Positions 42,500 to 51,368 of a stretch of 64,000 nt of DNA are shown here, piece by piece. Both the position numbers and the translations under genes were made by a program. This DNA comes from Parabacteroides goldsteinii (GTDB lineage: Bacteria > Bacteroidota > Bacteroidia > Bacteroidales > Tannerellaceae), in the NCBI RefSeq assembly GCF_015550595.1, contig NZ_JADNBB010000002.1:1-64000 (forward strand), in the 5' to 3' direction. Below the pieces are notes generated by a model. The model was given only the letters and a program-made list of their open reading frames with translations, did not search any database and had not been told where the DNA came from. Each line of letters begins with the position of its first letter. Position 1 is the first letter of the stretch.

Positions 42500-43699
42500 T
42501 TATTTTTTTTCAGGATAATCCGGATAGAGCAGATATTTTTTTCTTGTCTGTTTGTAACTGTCCAGTTCCGGTTTCCAGCTTTCCCGTATTTCTTCTTCCG
42601 ATAGTCCTCTCACAATTTGGTATCTGAGCTCTTTAGTACCTGCCAGTAAATCGAACCATTGGGGACGTGAGAAGAAGAAGGCCTGGTCTTTTCCGGCTTT
42701 ATTATAGAAGTCGAGGAAGAAGCGTAAGCTCAACCCGCCTTCAAAAGGATATTCCCGTAGATCTATACCGTAGCACTCTTTGTTTTTTTGCAAAGGATTG
42801 GTATCGAACCCGGGAAGCGACACCGGAGTAAAGGAGAAGTCCCCGTACTTCCTGTCCGGAAAACCGATTACCTGGAATGGGTAATAAGTACCGCGTCCGA
42901 TACTGATATTTGTAGCTTCGAAGAAGCAGAGCGAGGGATAGAGGCGGATCGACTGGTCGTTAGGCAGGTTAGGAGAGGGCTTGACCGGTAACCAGTAAGG
43001 ATCTCCATGCCGCCAGTTCTCCATCTTGACAATATGTAGCTTGCAACTGTCGGGTGAACTTTTCAGCCATCCTTCGCTGTTTATCATCCAGGCCAGTTCG
43101 CCAACCGTCAGGCCATGTAATATAGGAAGAGGATCTACACCGACAAATGACTCGAATCCTTTTTTGCGGATCGGTCCGTCTACGAAATCATTCGGGTTGG
43201 GGCGGTCGAGCACGATAAACTCTACTCCGTTTTCGGCACAAGCCTCCATCACATAATGCATCGTGCTTATGTAAGTATAAAAGCGGACTCCTACGTCCTG
43301 TATGTCGAATACGATCACATCCAGTCCTTGCAATTGTTCGGCTGTCGGCTTTTTATTTTTTCCGTAGATAGATATAATAGGGATACCGGTCTTCAGGTCG
43401 CGGCTGTCTTTAATATCGGCTCCGGCATCTGCGGTACCTCTGAAACCATGTTCGGGAGCAAATACTTTTTTTACCTGGATACCTTGCTCCAGTAAGGCAT
43501 CCAACAGATGCTTCTGCTGTTTCTCGAGGATAGAAGTTTGGTTAACAACCAGCCCGACTTGTTTATCCTGCAACAGGCGGGTCACTACGTCTAATCGTTC
43601 GGCACCGAGTATCAAGGGAGCCTGTGGAGTAGTCGCTTGAATTTCGGGCAAAAACATCATGCTTAGTAGCCAAAGTGTAAGTCTGAAAACTGTTTTCAT
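42500..43699 (-). CDS. DUF1343/NamZ-like exo-beta-N-acetylmuramidase
   Basis: 399 aa with a signal peptide (MKTVFRLTLWLLSMMFLPEIQA). Matches DUF1343, whose characterised members (NamZ of Bacillus and Tannerella) release N-acetylmuramic acid from peptidoglycan fragments. Landmarks: VGLVVNQTSIL, FAPEHGFRGTADAGA, VIVFDIQDVGVRFYTYISTMHYVMEA, VLDRPNPN, and RGTYYPFQVIG. This suggests salvage of wall sugars in the periplasm, in keeping with the VanX-like and murI genes elsewhere in the window. A minus-strand TACTTTTGC -7 element lies at 43734-43726. Confidence 0.88.
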   Translation of the reverse strand: MKTVFRLTLWLLSMMFLPEIQATTPQAPLILGAERLDVVTRLLQDKQVGLVVNQTSILEKQQKHLLDALLEQGIQVKKVFAPEHGFRGTADAGADIKDSRDLKTGIPIISIYGKNKKPTAEQLQGLDVIVFDIQDVGVRFYTYISTMHYVMEACAENGVEFIVLDRPNPNDFVDGPIRKKGFESFVGVDPLPILHGLTVGELAWMINSEGWLKSSPDSCKLHIVKMENWRHGDPYWLPVKPSPNLPNDQSIRLYPSLCFFEATNISIGRGTYYPFQVIGFPDRKYGDFSFTPVSLPGFDTNPLQKNKECYGIDLREYPFEGGLSLRFFLDFYNKAGKDQAFFFSRPQWFDLLAGTKELRYQIVRGLSEEEIRESWKPELDSYKQTRKKYLLYPDYPEKK

Positions 43700-43855
43700 A
43701 ATCTGTTTCCTAATATATCTTGGATGCAAAAGTAGCAAATGTTCGCATCATTAAAGCTATGGAAAGAATTAAAAGTGTTTAGATTTAACATGTTTCGGAT
43801 GAACCATCCGCTTCTTTGTTCTGTTGAAATGACATAAACATTAATAAATAATTAT

Positions 43856-44038
43856 ATGGCAACGAGATTACCTAAAATCAAGGACAAAGCAAAGACAGAA
43901 GCTCTGGTGTTGGATCGTAAAGATGAGCGTTATCCGGTACAGCAGGTGGCTACCGACGGGAAGGTTACAAAGCAGGAAGTAAAAGAAGCGGTACGAGAAA
44001 TAAATCCCGATGAAGATAGTCTGGGGAGCCGTGGATGA
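43856..44038 (+). CDS. Small conserved-looking protein of unknown function
   Basis: 60 aa, highly charged (KIKDKAKTEALVLDRKDERY, then KVTKQEVKEAVREINPDEDS), with no membrane segment and probably partly helical. Not a family that I recognise. The start is preceded by an A/T-rich leader, and the stop codon is the first part of a long palindrome (44038-44109), which may end the transcript. Confidence 0.55.
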   Translation: MATRLPKIKDKAKTEALVLDRKDERYPVQQVATDGKVTKQEVKEAVREINPDEDSLGSRG

Positions 44039-44109
44039 TTTTGTTTCATGCTAGTGAAACAACTGTTTCACCCTGATGGAACAACTGTTTCACTAGTATG
44101 AAACAAAAT
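44038..44109. repeat. 72-nt near-palindrome built of GTTTCA/TGAAAC units
   Basis: ATTTTGTTTCAT (44038-44049) pairs with ATGAAACAAAAT (44098-44109) and CTAGTGAAACA (44051-44061) with TGTTTCACTAG (44086-44096); an inner hairpin (TGTTTCA 44064-44070 with TGGAACA 44077-44083) completes it. TGTTTCA or its complement occurs six times. It begins on the last base of the stop codon of the small gene, so it may be a terminator or a dispersed palindromic element. Confidence 0.7.
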
Positions 44110-44148
44110 TGTGACAGGGAGAAGCAAGCACTGATCTCAAGGGAAATA

Positions 44149-44184
44149 TTTGAGGATGTCAAAGAGTAAATTATGTATCTTTGC
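44149..44184 (+). promoter_or_regulatory. Promoter of the HD-domain gene
   Basis: TTTG (44149-44152), 23-nt gap, TATCTTTGC (44176-44184), about 27 nt before the ATG at 44211. Confidence 0.6.
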
Positions 44185-44210
44185 GATCTGAATGTAAAGT
44201 GTAAATAAAA

Positions 44211-44753
44211 ATGAATCCTCTTGATATTATTTCAAAGTATTATCCGGCAGAGTCGGATGCCTGGCATATCTTAGTAACACATAGCCGTAGCGTGACAGAC
44301 AAAGCGCTGAGTCTTGCCCGTCTGCATCCGGAAATGGAACTTGATATTCCGTTTATAGAGGAAGCAGCCATGCTTCACGACATCGGTATATTCCTGTGTA
44401 ATGCACCGGAGATAGATTGCCACGGTTCTGCCGAATACATCTGTCATGGCTATTTAGGAGCCGACCTGATGCGGAAAGAAGGTTTCCCGCGTCATGCCTT
44501 GGTTTGCGAACGGCATACGGGTACGGGCATCACCCAGGAAATGATAGAGGAAAGACATCTGCCGTTGCCTAGTCGGGTGATGGTGCCGGTATCGTTGGAA
44601 GAACAGTTGATCTGCTTCGCCGATAAATTTTACAGTAAGACGAAATTAGATAAGGAGAAGCCGGTCGAGAAGGTAAAACAAGGTCTTGTAAAGTATGGCG
44701 AGGAGACCGTTATACGTTTTGATAACTGGTGTAAACTCTTTTTAGGGGAATAA
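44211..44753 (+). CDS. HD domain-containing phosphohydrolase
   Basis: 180 aa, one HD domain. Metal ligands: H24 in LVTHSRSV, H56-D57 in AAMLHDIG, H-containing HGSAEYICHGYLGA and D in CFADKFYSK. This fits the uncharacterised HDIG-type phosphohydrolases near tRNA- or nucleotide-metabolism genes; the substrate is unknown. Monocistronic with its own promoter, upstream of lptD. Confidence 0.88.
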   Translation: MNPLDIISKYYPAESDAWHILVTHSRSVTDKALSLARLHPEMELDIPFIEEAAMLHDIGIFLCNAPEIDCHGSAEYICHGYLGADLMRKEGFPRHALVCERHTGTGITQEMIEERHLPLPSRVMVPVSLEEQLICFADKFYSKTKLDKEKPVEKVKQGLVKYGEETVIRFDNWCKLFLGE

Positions 44754-44838
44754 AAGCAGAAGGGCTCATTAATTTGTTATACATTTGCATGCTGTAACGG
44801 ACCGGTTGAGGCTCAACCGGCACTTGTCAACTTAATTA

Positions 44839-47574
44839 ATGAAATACAGAGGCTTAATTATCCTATTATATTTCCTCGCCGGGGCTTTGATGATGTATTC
44901 GCAGGAGCTGGTTGCCCCGACGGATACTGTGTTGGCTGTTGTTGGGGATACCATAGTCCCTGTTGCGACCGACAGTACAGTCTTAGCTTCTGATACTGTT
45001 CCCAAGAAGCAGACCGGCCTGGATGCTCCTGTGGCTTACCAGGCTAAAGACTCTATCGTAATGACTGCAGGTAACTGGGCTTATCTGTACGGTGAAGGCG
45101 ATGTTAAGTACCAGCAAATCGGACTACAGGCGGAAGTGATCGAGATGAATATGGACAGCAGTCTGGTATTCGCGAAGTTCGGCCTCGATTCGATCGGTGA
45201 CGAGTTCGGTTATCCTTTGTTCAAGGATGGCGATCAGGAGTATGAATCGAAGACGATGCGTTATAACTTTACGACCCGGAAAGGATATATCACCGATGTG
45301 ATTACCCAGCAAGGGGAAGGGTATGTAACTGCCGGTCGTACAAAGAAGATGGACGACGATGTATTGAACATGGTAGGCGGTAAATATACGACTTGCGATG
45401 AACACGATCATCCTCACTTCTATATTCAGATGACCAAAGCAAAGGTCCGGCCTAAAAAGAATATCGTTACAGGTCCTGTTTATATGGTTATTGAAGACGT
45501 GCCGCTATATCCGATCGGATTGCCTTTTTGTTTCTTCCCTTTCTCGAGTACTTATTCATCCGGTGTGATTATGCCGACGTATGCCGACGACTCCAATCGT
45601 GGGTTCGGTTTGCGTGACGGGGGATATTACTTTGCCTTAAGCGATTATATCGACCTGGCTGTTACCGGTGAGATATATACCAAAGGTTCATGGGGGCTTC
45701 AGGCGCAATCCTCTTATAGGAAAAGATACCTGTTCTCGGGTAATTTCAATGCCGCTTACCAGGTAACGAAGTTTGGTGATAAAGGGCTTCCCGACTATAG
45801 CTTGAATAAAGACTTCCGGTTGAACTGGACACACTCGCAAGACCCGAAAGCAAATCCGTACCGTACTTTCTCCGCCAGTGTGAATTTCTCGACCAGTAGT
45901 TTCGACCGTAATAAAGCGAACGGTTTCTTAAATGCGAATAACACGGATGCTATCTCGAATACAAAAGGTTCGAGTATAAATATAACACAACGTTTTCCGA
46001 ATAACCCGCTTTCTCTTTCGGCGACAATGAATGTCAACCAGTCATCCAGAGATTCGTCCATCGCAGTCACCTTACCTAACCTGACGATCACATTGAGCCG
46101 TATTTTTCCGTTTAAGCGTAAGAACCCTGTCGGAAAAGAACGTTGGTATGAAAAGATTTCGATGAGTTATTCCGGCTATTTCAAGAATAGCATCACAACA
46201 AAGGAAAACTTATTGTTCAAGTCGAATCTTATCAAGGACTGGAAGAACTCGATGGAGCATAGTATTCCGGTCAGTGCTACTTTTACGGCATTCAAGTATA
46301 TCAATATATCTCCTTCATTTAATTATAAGGAAAGCTGGTATACCAGTAAGATCACGAAACAGTTCGATCCGGGATTGAATCGTTTGGTTGACCGTGATAC
46401 AACCTACGGATTTTATCGTATCTACAATTATAACGCATCTGTATCTGCTTCAACAACCTTATATGGTTTCTATAAACCGCTTCCTTTTCTGGGAGATAAG
46501 GTGCAGATGATCCGTCACCGCTTTGAGCCGTCTGTCAGCATTAGTGCAGCTCCCGACTTTGGGGGAAGTCTTTTCGGCTTCTACGATCATTACCAGTATA
46601 TCGATGCGAACGGCGATCCGATCGATTATGTCTATTCTCCTTTCGCACATAACGGTTCTATCCCTAATGGAAAGCAGGGTAGCTTGAACTTTACGTTGGA
46701 TAACAATGTCGAAATGAAAATCAAATCCGATCGTGACACTACCGGTTTCCGAAAGATCAGCCTGATCGATAAGCTATCGTTGGGAATGAGTTATAATATG
46801 GCTGCCGACTCCTTTAAATGGAGTGACCTGTCTGTCGGTTTACGTCTTAAGTTCTCGAAAAGCTATACCTTGAACCTGAACGGAACCTTTGATACCTATA
46901 CTTACAGAGCGGACAGTAAGGGTAACCCTGTCAGGGTAGATATACCACGTTGGAAAGCTGGAAAAGGTATCGGCCGTTTACGTAATACCGGAACCAGCTT
47001 CTCTTATACCTTCAATAACGATACCTTTAAAAAATGGTTCGGAGGTGGAACCGACAGTAACATTCCGGAAGAAAATATCGGCGATGGCGAACTCGAAGAC
47101 CTTACAGCTGAGAATCCCGATGATGCCAACCCACCGGAAGAGAAGGAAGGCGGTCGTCTGCGTGGAAAGAAGAAAGATACCGGCGAGTATGACCCGGATG
47201 GCTATCTGATCACTAAGATCCCATGGAGTTTGTCATTCAATTACAGTATGCAGTTGCGTTACGGAGACTTCGATCCTAGCAAGTTGGAGTATAAGTATAA
47301 ACTGACGCATGCATTGAGTTTTAACGGAAATATCCAACCGACCAAGAACTGGAGTTTTAACTTCAATGCCACTTACGACTTCGACAATAACAAGATCTCG
47401 TTCATGACTTGTAATGTCACCCGTAATCTGCACTGTTTCCAGATGTCTGCAAGTTTTGTACCGGTAGGGCCGTATAAATCGTATACCTTCTCTATCGCTG
47501 TAAGTTCTTCCCTGTTGAAAGACCTGAAGTATAACCAGAGCAGTAATGTACGTGAAGGACAAAGCTGGTATTAA
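44839..47574 (+). CDS. lptD: LPS-assembly outer-membrane protein LptD
   Basis: 911 aa. Signal peptide (to about residue 22, MMYSQ), an OstA/LptA-like jellyroll (about 55-180; LYGEGDVKYQQIGLQAEVIEM, then YESKTMRYNFTTRKGYI and GGKYTTCDEHDHPHFYIQ) and the LptD barrel (VPLYPIGLPFCFFPFSSTYSSG, the typical P-x-F-FP motif). It places LPS in the outer leaflet of the outer membrane. The barrel contains a charged loop near residues 750-785 (ENPDDANPPEEKEGGRLRGK). It precedes a bidirectional terminator. Confidence 0.9.
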   Translation: MKYRGLIILLYFLAGALMMYSQELVAPTDTVLAVVGDTIVPVATDSTVLASDTVPKKQTGLDAPVAYQAKDSIVMTAGNWAYLYGEGDVKYQQIGLQAEVIEMNMDSSLVFAKFGLDSIGDEFGYPLFKDGDQEYESKTMRYNFTTRKGYITDVITQQGEGYVTAGRTKKMDDDVLNMVGGKYTTCDEHDHPHFYIQMTKAKVRPKKNIVTGPVYMVIEDVPLYPIGLPFCFFPFSSTYSSGVIMPTYADDSNRGFGLRDGGYYFALSDYIDLAVTGEIYTKGSWGLQAQSSYRKRYLFSGNFNAAYQVTKFGDKGLPDYSLNKDFRLNWTHSQDPKANPYRTFSASVNFSTSSFDRNKANGFLNANNTDAISNTKGSSINITQRFPNNPLSLSATMNVNQSSRDSSIAVTLPNLTITLSRIFPFKRKNPVGKERWYEKISMSYSGYFKNSITTKENLLFKSNLIKDWKNSMEHSIPVSATFTAFKYINISPSFNYKESWYTSKITKQFDPGLNRLVDRDTTYGFYRIYNYNASVSASTTLYGFYKPLPFLGDKVQMIRHRFEPSVSISAAPDFGGSLFGFYDHYQYIDANGDPIDYVYSPFAHNGSIPNGKQGSLNFTLDNNVEMKIKSDRDTTGFRKISLIDKLSLGMSYNMAADSFKWSDLSVGLRLKFSKSYTLNLNGTFDTYTYRADSKGNPVRVDIPRWKAGKGIGRLRNTGTSFSYTFNNDTFKKWFGGGTDSNIPEENIGDGELEDLTAENPDDANPPEEKEGGRLRGKKKDTGEYDPDGYLITKIPWSLSFNYSMQLRYGDFDPSKLEYKYKLTHALSFNGNIQPTKNWSFNFNATYDFDNNKISFMTCNVTRNLHCFQMSASFVPVGPYKSYTFSIAVSSSLLKDLKYNQSSNVREGQSWY

Positions 47575-47594
47575 TAACCGATAAGATTAGATAT

Positions 47595-47635
47595 AAAAGA
47601 AAAGGCGATGAATGATCTTCATCGCCTTTTCTTTT
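47595..47635. terminator. Bidirectional terminator between lptD and ung
   Basis: A perfect 18-bp stem (47595-47612 with 47618-47635; core AAAAGGCGATGAA) with a 5-nt loop, A-rich on the left and T-rich on the right, between two convergent genes. Confidence 0.88.
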
Positions 47636-47650
47636 ATATTGCATAGTCTG

Positions 47651-48313
47651 TTACCATTCGATAGGTGTCTGGCCTGTCGCTATCAGGTAATCATTTGCTT
47701 TACTGAAATGCTTGTTTCCGAAGAAGCCGCGATAAGCCGAAAGGGGTGAAGGGTGTGCTGACTTCAATATCATATTGCGTGAAGCATCGATGAAAGCTCC
47801 TTTCCGTTGTGCGTATGATCCCCAGAGGATATAAACGATATGGCTGCGTTCTTCGGCTAGTTTGTGGATAACGGCGTCGGTGAAAGCCTCCCATCCTCTG
47901 TTCTGGTGTGAACCGGCCTGATGTGCACGAACCGTCAGAGTTGCGTTCAGTAATAGCACGCCCTGATCAGCCCAGCGCAACAGATTTCCACTGTTGGGCA
48001 TCGGTTTGCCCAGGTCGCTTTCTATTTCTTTGAATATATTGATCAGCGAAGGAGGGAAAGGCGTTCCGTCCTGCACCGAGAAACAAAGCCCATGTGCTTG
48101 TCCCGGTTCGTGATAAGGATCCTGTCCCAGTATAACCACTTTTACCTTTTCAAAAGGGCAATGTTCAAAAGCATTAAAGATATAAGGTCCGGGAGGATAT
48201 ACGGCTCCCTGACGGTATTCCTGTTTTACAAAGTTGATCAACTCATTAAAATAACTTTTCTCAAATTCAGGAGCTAACCGTTCTTTCCAGCTTTCTTCGA
48301 TCTTTACATCCAT
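47651..48313 (-). CDS. ung: Uracil-DNA glycosylase
   Basis: 220 aa; removes uracil from DNA. Water-activating motif [13 protein letters not shown] (Asp65) and the closing [13 protein letters not shown] are intact, as is [16 protein letters not shown]. It is 9 nt downstream of asnA and shares its promoter. Confidence 0.96.
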   Translation of the reverse strand: MDVKIEESWKERLAPEFEKSYFNELINFVKQEYRQGAVYPPGPYIFNAFEHCPFEKVKVVILGQDPYHEPGQAHGLCFSVQDGTPFPPSLINIFKEIESDLGKPMPNSGNLLRWADQGVLLLNATLTVRAHQAGSHQNRGWEAFTDAVIHKLAEERSHIVYILWGSYAQRKGAFIDASRNMILKSAHPSPLSAYRGFFGNKHFSKANDYLIATGQTPIEW

Positions 48314-48322
48314 AGTTTTATA

Positions 48323-49360
48323 TTATATCAAGTGCATTCCTGCTGCACGGGCTTCCTGACGCATTTCTTCCGGCCAGATACTTGCCTGTATCTCTCCGAT
48401 ATGTGCTTTGCGCAGATAGAACATACACAGACGACTTTGTCCGATACCACCACCGATACTCTGGGGCAATTCGCCGCTCAGTAGGCGTTTGTGGAAGTAT
48501 AGTTCTCTTTTTTCTTCGGCGTTAGAGATCTTAAGTTGACGTTCCAAAGCTTCTTTATCCACACGGATACCCATAGACGATAATTCAAGCGAGCGGTTCA
48601 ACACATCGTCCCAAACCAGCAAATCGCCATTCAGTCCGGTCTGGCCGTTTTCAGCCACAGTCGACCAGTCGTCGTAGTCCGGGGCACGTCCGTCATGCTT
48701 CTCTCCGTTGCTCAGTTTACATCCTATACCGATAATAAATACGGCTCCGTATTCCTTGCAAATAGCGTCTTCCCGTTCTTTCGGTGTAAAGGTAGGATAT
48801 TTTTGCAATAAATCCTCGGAATGAATGAAATGAATCTGCTGCGGAAGTGCCGGTCGGATGTTCGGGAACATTTCGTAAACCAGATATTCGGTGCGAACCA
48901 TAGCGGCATAAATACGCCGTACGATCTCTTTCAGATATTCGATATTGCGTTCACTGGGGCTCATAACCCGTTCCCAGTCCCACTGGTCTACATACAGTGA
49001 ATGTAGGTTACCCAGTTCTTCGTCCGAACGGATAGCGTTCATATCGGTATATATTCCGTAGCCTTCTTCAATATTATAGTCGGCCAGGGTAAGACGTTTC
49101 CATTTGGCCAGTGAATGTACAATTTCGGCTTTTGAGTCGTTCAGGTCTTTGATCGGGAAAGTCACGGCACGTTCAGTCCCGTTCAGGTCATCGTTGATTC
49201 CCATCCCTTTAAGAACGAACAAAGGTGCCGTAACACGGCGCAGCCGTAGTTCGGAAGATAAGTTTTGCTGGAAAAAGTCTTTGATTTTCTTAATCCCCAT
49301 TTCTGTCTGGGATAGGTTAAGCAAAGCTTTGTATCCTGCAGGTTTAATTAAATAGCTCAT
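48323..49360 (-). CDS. asnA: Aspartate-ammonia ligase (AsnA-type asparagine synthetase)
   Basis: 345 aa; makes asparagine from aspartate, ammonia and ATP. Class II aaRS-like motifs: LHSLYVDQWDWERVM, FHNSEDLLQKYP-like (IHSEDLLQKYPTF), and the C-terminal GGGIGQSRLCMFYLRKAHIGE. First gene of asnA - ung. The minus-strand TATCTTTGC (49405-49397) is the -7 element. Confidence 0.96.
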   Translation of the reverse strand: MSYLIKPAGYKALLNLSQTEMGIKKIKDFFQQNLSSELRLRRVTAPLFVLKGMGINDDLNGTERAVTFPIKDLNDSKAEIVHSLAKWKRLTLADYNIEEGYGIYTDMNAIRSDEELGNLHSLYVDQWDWERVMSPSERNIEYLKEIVRRIYAAMVRTEYLVYEMFPNIRPALPQQIHFIHSEDLLQKYPTFTPKEREDAICKEYGAVFIIGIGCKLSNGEKHDGRAPDYDDWSTVAENGQTGLNGDLLVWDDVLNRSLELSSMGIRVDKEALERQLKISNAEEKRELYFHKRLLSGELPQSIGGGIGQSRLCMFYLRKAHIGEIQASIWPEEMRQEARAAGMHLI

Positions 49361-49569
49361 ATACTTGTTGTGCTTTGTGTTTGTAAAATATGCGTGGCAA
49401 AGATAATTATTAATGGTAAAATAGCAATGCAGAAGCCTTTTTTATTTGCAAAATGGCAGGATATATGGCAATGAAGATTGCAAAATATCAAAACATGTGT
49501 TGTACAGCAGAAAAAGAAAGATTGTAAAAACTCTTAGCCGCTACATTTGCTTTCCTGCGATATTATATT

Positions 49570-49578
49570 TACTTTTGC
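49570..49578 (+). promoter_or_regulatory. -7 element of the tRNA-Arg gene
   Basis: TACTTTTGC, ten bases before the tRNA 5' end. No clear TTTG is seen at the usual -33 distance. The 49361-49569 stretch otherwise holds only divergent upstream sequences and no gene. Confidence 0.65.
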
Positions 49579-49587
49579 ATCGTCTTT

Positions 49588-49660
49588 GGCCTGGTAGCTT
49601 AGTGAATAGAGCGTCAGATTCCGGTTCTGAAGGTCGAGGGTTTGAATCCCTCCCGGGTCA
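49588..49660 (+). tRNA. tRNA-Arg(CCG)
   Basis: 73-nt cloverleaf: acceptor GGCCTGG with CCGGGTC (two G-U pairs), anticodon stem TCAGA/TCTGA with loop TTCCGGT (CCG), T-arm GAGGGTTTGAATCCCTC, discriminator A. Prophage-type genes begin directly after it, so its 3' end is a candidate integration site. Confidence 0.94.
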
Positions 49661-49675
49661 CAACTGAAAAATAAG

Positions 49676-49711
49676 AAGTCTTATAAACTAAAGGTTTGTA
49701 GGACTTTTTTG
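49676..49711 (+). terminator. Terminator downstream of tRNA-Arg
   Basis: AAGTCTTATAAAC pairs imperfectly with GGTTTGTAGGACTT, followed by TTTTTT (49704-49710 region). Confidence 0.65.
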
Positions 49712-49772
49712 TTTTCTGTTGGAACGTATTTTGGAACAAAATGTGTTTTTTAATGAAAATAGGAATGCTGAT

Positions 49773-50219
49773 TTATATTTCGTAATCATCCATATTTAAA
49801 TAATCGTCTGGATCATCCCAATGTGAGATACCTAGTACTTTTCCTGTTTTGGAATCTTCCAATAATACATACTTATCTCCGTCGATGTGTATTGTATCCG
49901 GAAATGATGCTATCATTGCTTTAGCTTTATCAATATTGAATACAGGGCATTCGATAATATCAAAACGTTCTATTTCCCTTTCTAGTTGTTTGAGTAGTTC
50001 TTCCTTATCGACTTTCCAGAACTTCATTTTTTTGTTTGTAAACTTACCAAATGAGTACCAAAATTTAAAAGCACTAGCCGGACATGAATTTTGTGGACCG
50101 ATTGCATTAAGTTTACGGCATCCCCAACCCGGACAACGGTTGTTGACCCAGCAGTGATGTTCTTTGTCCTCTGAACGTGTGTATTGACCGTAACAGATGG
50201 CAATAGAGCGGTTATTCAT
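49773..50219 (-). CDS. Prophage-region protein of unknown function
   Basis: 148 aa, soluble. It starts at the ATG at 50219 (MNNRSIAICYGQ), overlapping the stop of the upstream HTH gene by 8 nt. The N-terminal third is Cys/His-rich (HHCWVNNRCPGWGCRKLNAI, later NSCPASAF), suggesting metal binding; the middle is a charged helix (VDKEELLKQLEREIERF); the C-terminus is acidic (HWDDPDDYLNMDDYEI). I do not recognise the family. Its translational coupling to a regulator suggests a lysogeny-module accessory role. Confidence 0.65.
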   Translation of the reverse strand: MNNRSIAICYGQYTRSEDKEHHCWVNNRCPGWGCRKLNAIGPQNSCPASAFKFWYSFGKFTNKKMKFWKVDKEELLKQLEREIERFDIIECPVFNIDKAKAMIASFPDTIHIDGDKYVLLEDSKTGKVLGISHWDDPDDYLNMDDYEI

Positions 50220-50475
50220 TAAACATTTTTCCTTTTCCAGTAAATATATATTCAAGATTTATATTGTACCGCTCGTATGCCATGCGAATAGCATACAAGG
50301 GTACATTCATTGTGTTTTCAATCTCCATACGGTATATGTTAGAGGATGCGAGGCCGACGGACTCCGCAAATTGTTTTTTTGTTTTTATTTTCCTTAATCC
50401 GATCAGCTGGTACATGATAGCCAGGAACCGGTCGGTTATAATCCTGTTTTCTGTAATCTTCTCGTTCGCTAACAT
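50212..50475 (-). CDS. Helix-turn-helix (XRE-like) regulator
   Basis: 87 aa. HTH block KTKKQFAESVGLASSNIYRME is typical of Cro/CI-like folds; the C-terminal NLEYIFTGKGKMF resembles the 'WLLTGEG' end of Bacteroidetes XRE proteins. The start at 50475 (MLANEKITENR) is chosen; an upstream ATG at 50508 would add 11 residues. Part of the leftward lysogeny cluster and coupled to the downstream unknown gene. Confidence 0.75.
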   Translation of the reverse strand: MLANEKITENRIITDRFLAIMYQLIGLRKIKTKKQFAESVGLASSNIYRMEIENTMNVPLYAIRMAYERYNINLEYIFTGKGKMFNE

Positions 50476-50517
50476 ATTCTTAGTTTTTATATAGGAGATA
50501 TAAAGCATTGCATCTAC

Positions 50518-50889
50518 TTATAGTATATATTCACCTTGATGAGTAAATCCTGCAACTTTTGTTATTGACTTGTCTAGTGAATATTTTCTTTTTATTAGGT
50601 ATTTAGTATTGTCTTCTTTTTTCTTAACAACGTATTCATGCGTTATATCCCAATAAGTAGTACCGTTGTTAGGGGTTTTACTTTCTATCAACTCGCTCCA
50701 ACTTAAAGGATTGTAATAAATTGGATAATAATTCTTGGAATATTCGATTATTACATTTTGTGCTTTTTCTAACCTTTGTTCTGGAGTTAGAGTCATGATA
50801 TCGATCGTTTTTTCAACTTCTATGGACTCCTTTTTTTCGCATCCTGCAAAAAGGAACAATAACAGTAATGTATTTAGTATTTTAATCAT
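50518..50889 (-). CDS. Small lipoprotein in the lysogeny cluster
   Basis: 123 aa: signal MIKILNTLLLLFLFAGC, mature KKESIEVEKT..., predicted envelope lipoprotein. It has PEQRLEKAQNVIIEYSKNYYP (helix) and a beta-rich C-terminus (YVVKKKEDNTKYLIKRKYSL). Not recognised. It lies 4 nt after another lipoprotein; such paired lipoproteins next to phage repressors can be lysogenic-conversion or superinfection-exclusion factors, which is inference only. A longer frame from 51021 overlaps the upstream gene and is rejected. Confidence 0.65.
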   Translation of the reverse strand: MIKILNTLLLLFLFAGCEKKESIEVEKTIDIMTLTPEQRLEKAQNVIIEYSKNYYPIYYNPLSWSELIESKTPNNGTTYWDITHEYVVKKKEDNTKYLIKRKYSLDKSITKVAGFTHQGEYIL

Positions 50890-50893
50890 CACA

Positions 50894-51301
50894 TCACTTC
50901 TTTTTAATAGCCATGCCTTCCACATAGATATAATCAAGGTATATACCGTCGTATATTGCATGATATTTAAGACCAATAATGCCGTTTGCACCTTTGCTGA
51001 CAGCATCTTTATATATGGCATCTATACCATCTGTGTATGTTGCCCTTCTGCGATTGGATGGAAATGGATTTTCTTTCGACTTGTGTTTTTTTGCCCACTC
51101 TTTGTCCTCTCCACTATATATAATAGTATATACAGATGCTACTGGTTCATAGTTGAATGATACGGATGAAGCTTCTGTCATAAAAAATCCTTCTTTTGTG
51201 TATTGACTATAATCAATACTTCCTGTTTCAACATAATAGCTTCTAGTGACACAGCTAGATAATGCAATAATGGTCAGTAATAGTAAAAATGTTTTCTTCA
51301 T
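50894..51301 (-). CDS. Lipoprotein with a YbjQ/heavy-metal-binding-like segment
   Basis: 135 aa: signal MKKTFLLLLTIIALSSC, then a domain whose end (DAIYKDAVSKGANGIIGLKYHAI) resembles the A-x3-GANAVVGLxY motif of YbjQ-like proteins. Likely an envelope lipoprotein; ligand unknown. It is expressed leftward from the lysogeny region together with the next lipoprotein (4-nt gap), 67 nt downstream of the repressor gene. Confidence 0.65.
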   Translation of the reverse strand: MKKTFLLLLTIIALSSCVTRSYYVETGSIDYSQYTKEGFFMTEASSVSFNYEPVASVYTIIYSGEDKEWAKKHKSKENPFPSNRRRATYTDGIDAIYKDAVSKGANGIIGLKYHAIYDGIYLDYIYVEGMAIKKK

Positions 51302-51368
51302 TTTGTGAAATGTTTAATTAGTGATTTTTATTTAGGCACTTCTATGTCATGTTTTTTCTCATATTGTT

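Noticed and set aside
44038-44109. CRISPR or short repeat array of GTTTCA units
   Set aside because: The units are arranged as one palindrome with no spacers.
49446-49667. 73-codon + strand frame ending in SGSEGRGFESLPGHN
   Set aside because: Its C-terminal part is the tRNA-Arg sequence translated; no promoter or family support.
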